DNA of 6,277 nt, taken from positions 1 to 6,277 of the forward strand of contig JAMDDA010000013.1 in assembly GCA_023488925.1 (NCBI GenBank), in the 5' to 3' direction. Within the stretch, counting starts at the first letter, position 1. Each line of letters starts with the position of its first letter. Below the pieces are notes generated by a model. The model did no database searches, was not told the origin of the DNA, and saw nothing but the letters and a program-made list of their open reading frames with translations. Made by a program: the position numbers and the translations under genes. The stretch comes from Actinomycetota bacterium. GTDB taxonomy: Bacteria > Actinomycetota > Thermoleophilia > RBG-16-64-13. Shown piece after piece: positions 4,879 through 6,277 of this stretch.

Positions 4879-5930
4879 TGAACCGTTTTCGCCGGCAATT
4901 CCTTCAGAACGTCGGCTTTGCGACGTCTGAGCTGAACTTGACCATGCCGCGCCCGCAGTTCCGGCCCCGGACGCATCGGAGCAACCCGCTGCCCTTGCTC
5001 GTTGGGCTGCAGAAACTCGAGGAGGGACGCGAGATCGTCCAAGCTGTTCTCCAAGGGAGTCCCGGTCAGGGCCCAGGAGCGGCGTCGGGGAATCATCTTG
5101 CACGCAGAACTGACCTCGGCTTCCCGATTCTTGATCTTCTGGGCCTCGTCCAAGACGACCACGTCCCAGACCCGGCGTCTGGGCCCGCAGGCTGGATGCG
5201 GCGAGAAGTCGGACCGCAGTGTCTCGTAGCTCGTCAGGAAAACGTGGGCCGGGTCACGCCACCGCGATGCCCTCTGCTCAGGAGACCCCCGTATCGTGCT
5301 CACCCGCATCTCCGGAGCCCACCGGCCGAGCTCGCCCCGCCACTGATAGATCAGGCCTGCCGGAACGACCACGAGGGCCGACTCCGCCTCGCCCCTCCGG
5401 AGCAGGATGCGCAGGGCCGTGATGGCCTGGATGGTCTTGCCCAAGCCCATGTCATCCGCAAGCAGCACCTCCGGCTGGGTGAGGAGAACCCCGACGCCGG
5501 AACATTGGAAGGGATGCAGCTCCCCGGGCCAGTCGAGCACGGAGCCGGTGACCGGAAGAAGCTTGGCCACTGGAACCGCCAGCACGGCACGCAGGCGCTC
5601 GACCAGGCCGGAGGTGGACCGGCGCCCGTCGGGCGGCGACACCGCCGGCCGGACGGACGACCTGCCCCCGGTTGTTCTCACACGAGCGGCAGGCCGCCGT
5701 GACGGAGCAGGCCCCCCGTGTTCCGCAAGGGGCACCGCCACCGCCTCGCCGAGATGCAGCGCAACGACCGTGGTACCCACCGGAGCGAGATCAGCCGCAC
5801 TCGGGATCGCCGCAGATGCCGGGCCCACCATGGGACCGGCGACCAGGCGGGAATCGCCCGGCACCAACCGGGGCGCTGGTATGCGCACACGCTGTGTACT
5901 CGTCGAGCCGATCCGCCGCCCCCGGAACAT
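4872..5930 (-). CDS. SNF2 helicase fragment 1: N-terminal region and RecA-like lobe 1
   Basis: First open segment of the broken gene, 352 aa before a TAA at 4874-4872. About 110 N-terminal residues are proline- and arginine-rich with no recognised domain. Then comes the first SNF2 lobe: LHPFQCSGVGVLL (Q-like region), LLADDMGLGKTIQAI with Lys165 in the ATP site, SALVVVPAGLIYQW (Ia), VFLTSYETLR (Ib), VWDVVVLDEAQKIKN (II, Asp261-Glu262) and SWALTGTPLENSLDDL (III). It ends LRRRKADVLKELPAKTVHQ. All ATP-binding residues are intact, but without lobe 2 this fragment alone should not act as a motor. ATG 5930 is preferred over GTG 5933 because it overlaps the upstream stop codon. Confidence 0.85.
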   Translation of the reverse strand: MFRGRRIGSTSTQRVRIPAPRLVPGDSRLVAGPMVGPASAAIPSAADLAPVGTTVVALHLGEAVAVPLAEHGGPAPSRRPAARVRTTGGRSSVRPAVSPPDGRRSTSGLVERLRAVLAVPVAKLLPVTGSVLDWPGELHPFQCSGVGVLLTQPEVLLADDMGLGKTIQAITALRILLRRGEAESALVVVPAGLIYQWRGELGRWAPEMRVSTIRGSPEQRASRWRDPAHVFLTSYETLRSDFSPHPACGPRRRVWDVVVLDEAQKIKNREAEVSSACKMIPRRRSWALTGTPLENSLDDLASLLEFLQPNEQGQRVAPMRPGPELRARHGQVQLRRRKADVLKELPAKTVHQ

Positions 5931-6233
5931 CACCGGTTCACTTCGCCTTCCCGGGTGACTTCCCTCAGCCCCGCTTCAATCCGTTCAAACGGCTCCGAAA
6001 TGAGTCCGGCTTCCTGCAACCTATCGACAAGGAGCCGCTCCCGGCTGCCCTCTTCCGGCAGACCCCCCGGCCAGATCAGGTGCAGCCTTCCCCCGGAAGA
6101 ATCCTCTTCCTCGTGCTCGTCCAGACCCACAGCCACCGCGGCGAGAGACGACGCCACCCGGCACAGGAATCACCCGCAGGAAGGCCGCCAATCCGAGAGC
6201 ACGGTTTTCGGTCTGTCGAAAGGGGATGGGCAC
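5930..6233 (-). pseudogene. Unrecognised small protein (about 100 aa) upstream of SNF2, apparent one-base frameshift
   Basis: I do not recognise this family. The 3' part (5930-6157, GTG 6157) is a clean 75-codon frame: ASSLAAVAVGLDEHEEEDSS, an acidic patch, LHLIWPGGLPEEGSRERLLV and GLISEPFERIEAGLREV. It ends in TGA overlapping the SNF2 ATG. In that frame a TGA lies only six codons upstream (at about 6172), but another frame opens with GTG 6233 (MPIPFRQTENRALGLAAFLR), and that GTG overlaps a preceding TAG. The span 6233-5930 is 304 nt, one more than 101 codons. Removing one base from the C run at 6157-6159 joins both halves into a 100-aa product with helix-forming character. The tight overlaps on both sides support a real operon gene. 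Alternatively only the 75-aa protein is made. Confidence 0.45.
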
Positions 6234-6277
6234 TACTCACCGCCGCCCTCGCCATTCTGCGACGACTTTTCGAGGAG
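6233..6277 (-). CDS. C-terminal tail of an unidentified upstream gene (partial)
   Basis: The last 14 codons, from the right edge to TAG 6235-6233, read LLEKSSQNGEGGGE. The flexible, charged end is typical of a C-terminus. The stop overlaps the GTG of the next gene (TAGTG), matching the TGATG overlap further down and suggesting one operon. Too little is visible to identify it, and a chance frame cannot be excluded. Confidence 0.3.
   Translation of the reverse strand, partial: LLEKSSQNGEGGGE

Larger units (their letters stand above)
3686..5930 (-). pseudogene. SNF2-family helicase fused to an Mrr-type endonuclease, frame disrupted twice
   Basis: The whole locus, ATG 5930 to TAA 3686. It encodes a Swi2/Snf2 ATPase that would translocate on double-stranded DNA, with a C-terminal restriction-endonuclease (Mrr_cat) domain. 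Motifs in order: DDMGLGKT (Walker A, Lys165), DEAQ (261-264), LTGTPLEN (288-295), MLVFTQF, SLRAGGQGLNL, QAEGRSHRMGQ, then GGVDLVA and VQCKN. The frame breaks at about 4876-4880 (one base short; adding a C gives KTVHPVILDL) and at 4294-4401 (71 extra bases). The locus is 2245 nt; 2245+1-71 is 2175, exactly 725 codons, and every motif then falls in one frame. The start ATG overlaps the stop of the upstream gene (TGATG), so translation is probably coupled. The stretch between LTGTPLEN and LRRRK is about 12 residues shorter than in archaeal SNF2 proteins. It may be a decayed gene, a sequencing or assembly artefact, or a switchable allele. Confidence 0.8.

Noticed and set aside
4860..4890. Programmed ribosomal frameshifting between the helicase lobes
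   Set aside because: There is no slippery heptamer or following structure at the junction, and a second, 71-bp disruption in the same gene could not be bypassed this way.
4878..5702. A 274-codon plus-strand open frame
   Set aside because: It is a shadow of the first SNF2 lobe, whose motifs are clear on the minus strand.

Overview
The window is GC-rich throughout. Its genes favour G/C at third codon positions and often start with GTG. It carries a tRNA-Ser(GCU)/tRNA-Arg(ACG) pair in which only the Ser gene encodes its own CCA. Together this suggests a high-GC bacterium, most likely an actinomycete-type (Actinomycetota) chromosome or metagenome contig. That is inference; there is no rRNA or other marker gene to fix it.

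Left part, 1-1100. The N-terminal 88 codons of an EamA/DMT-family permease run off the left edge on the minus strand. Upstream of it lies a 15-bp tandem repeat block (about 346-450), then a possible promoter, then the two tRNA genes on the plus strand. A terminator-like hairpin follows the tRNAs. After it comes about 350 bp without a convincing gene, holding short direct and inverted repeats.

Middle, 1100-3580. A plus-strand class I SAM-dependent methyltransferase faces a minus-strand two-gene unit. That unit is a membrane-anchored Staphylococcal-nuclease-like protein followed, after 33 nt, by a membrane-anchored protein with a C-terminal OB-fold. Both have a hydrophobic N-terminus and a low-complexity linker, which suggests two partners working outside the cytoplasmic membrane. 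OB-fold and SNase-type nuclease domains also occur fused in YhcR-like nucleases.

Right part, 3686-6277, all minus strand. An operon shows one-base stop/start overlaps (TAGTG, then TGATG). In order of transcription it holds the tail of an unidentified gene, an unrecognised protein of about 100 aa, and a large SNF2-family helicase fused at its C-terminus to an Mrr-type (PD-(D/E)xK) endonuclease domain. The helicase-nuclease gene is broken in this sequence. One single-base shift lies between the two RecA-like lobes. A 71-bp insertion, made of a 37-bp exact direct repeat plus 34 bp of other sequence, interrupts helicase motif VI. Adding one base and removing 71 bp restores one 725-codon frame. 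The small upstream gene also needs a one-base correction, and the nuclease N-terminus may too, so sequencing or assembly error competes with true gene decay.

The most interesting content is the SNF2-Mrr gene with its repeat-flanked disruption and the separately encoded SNase/OB-fold pair beside it. A DNA-processing or defence role is plausible but unproven.
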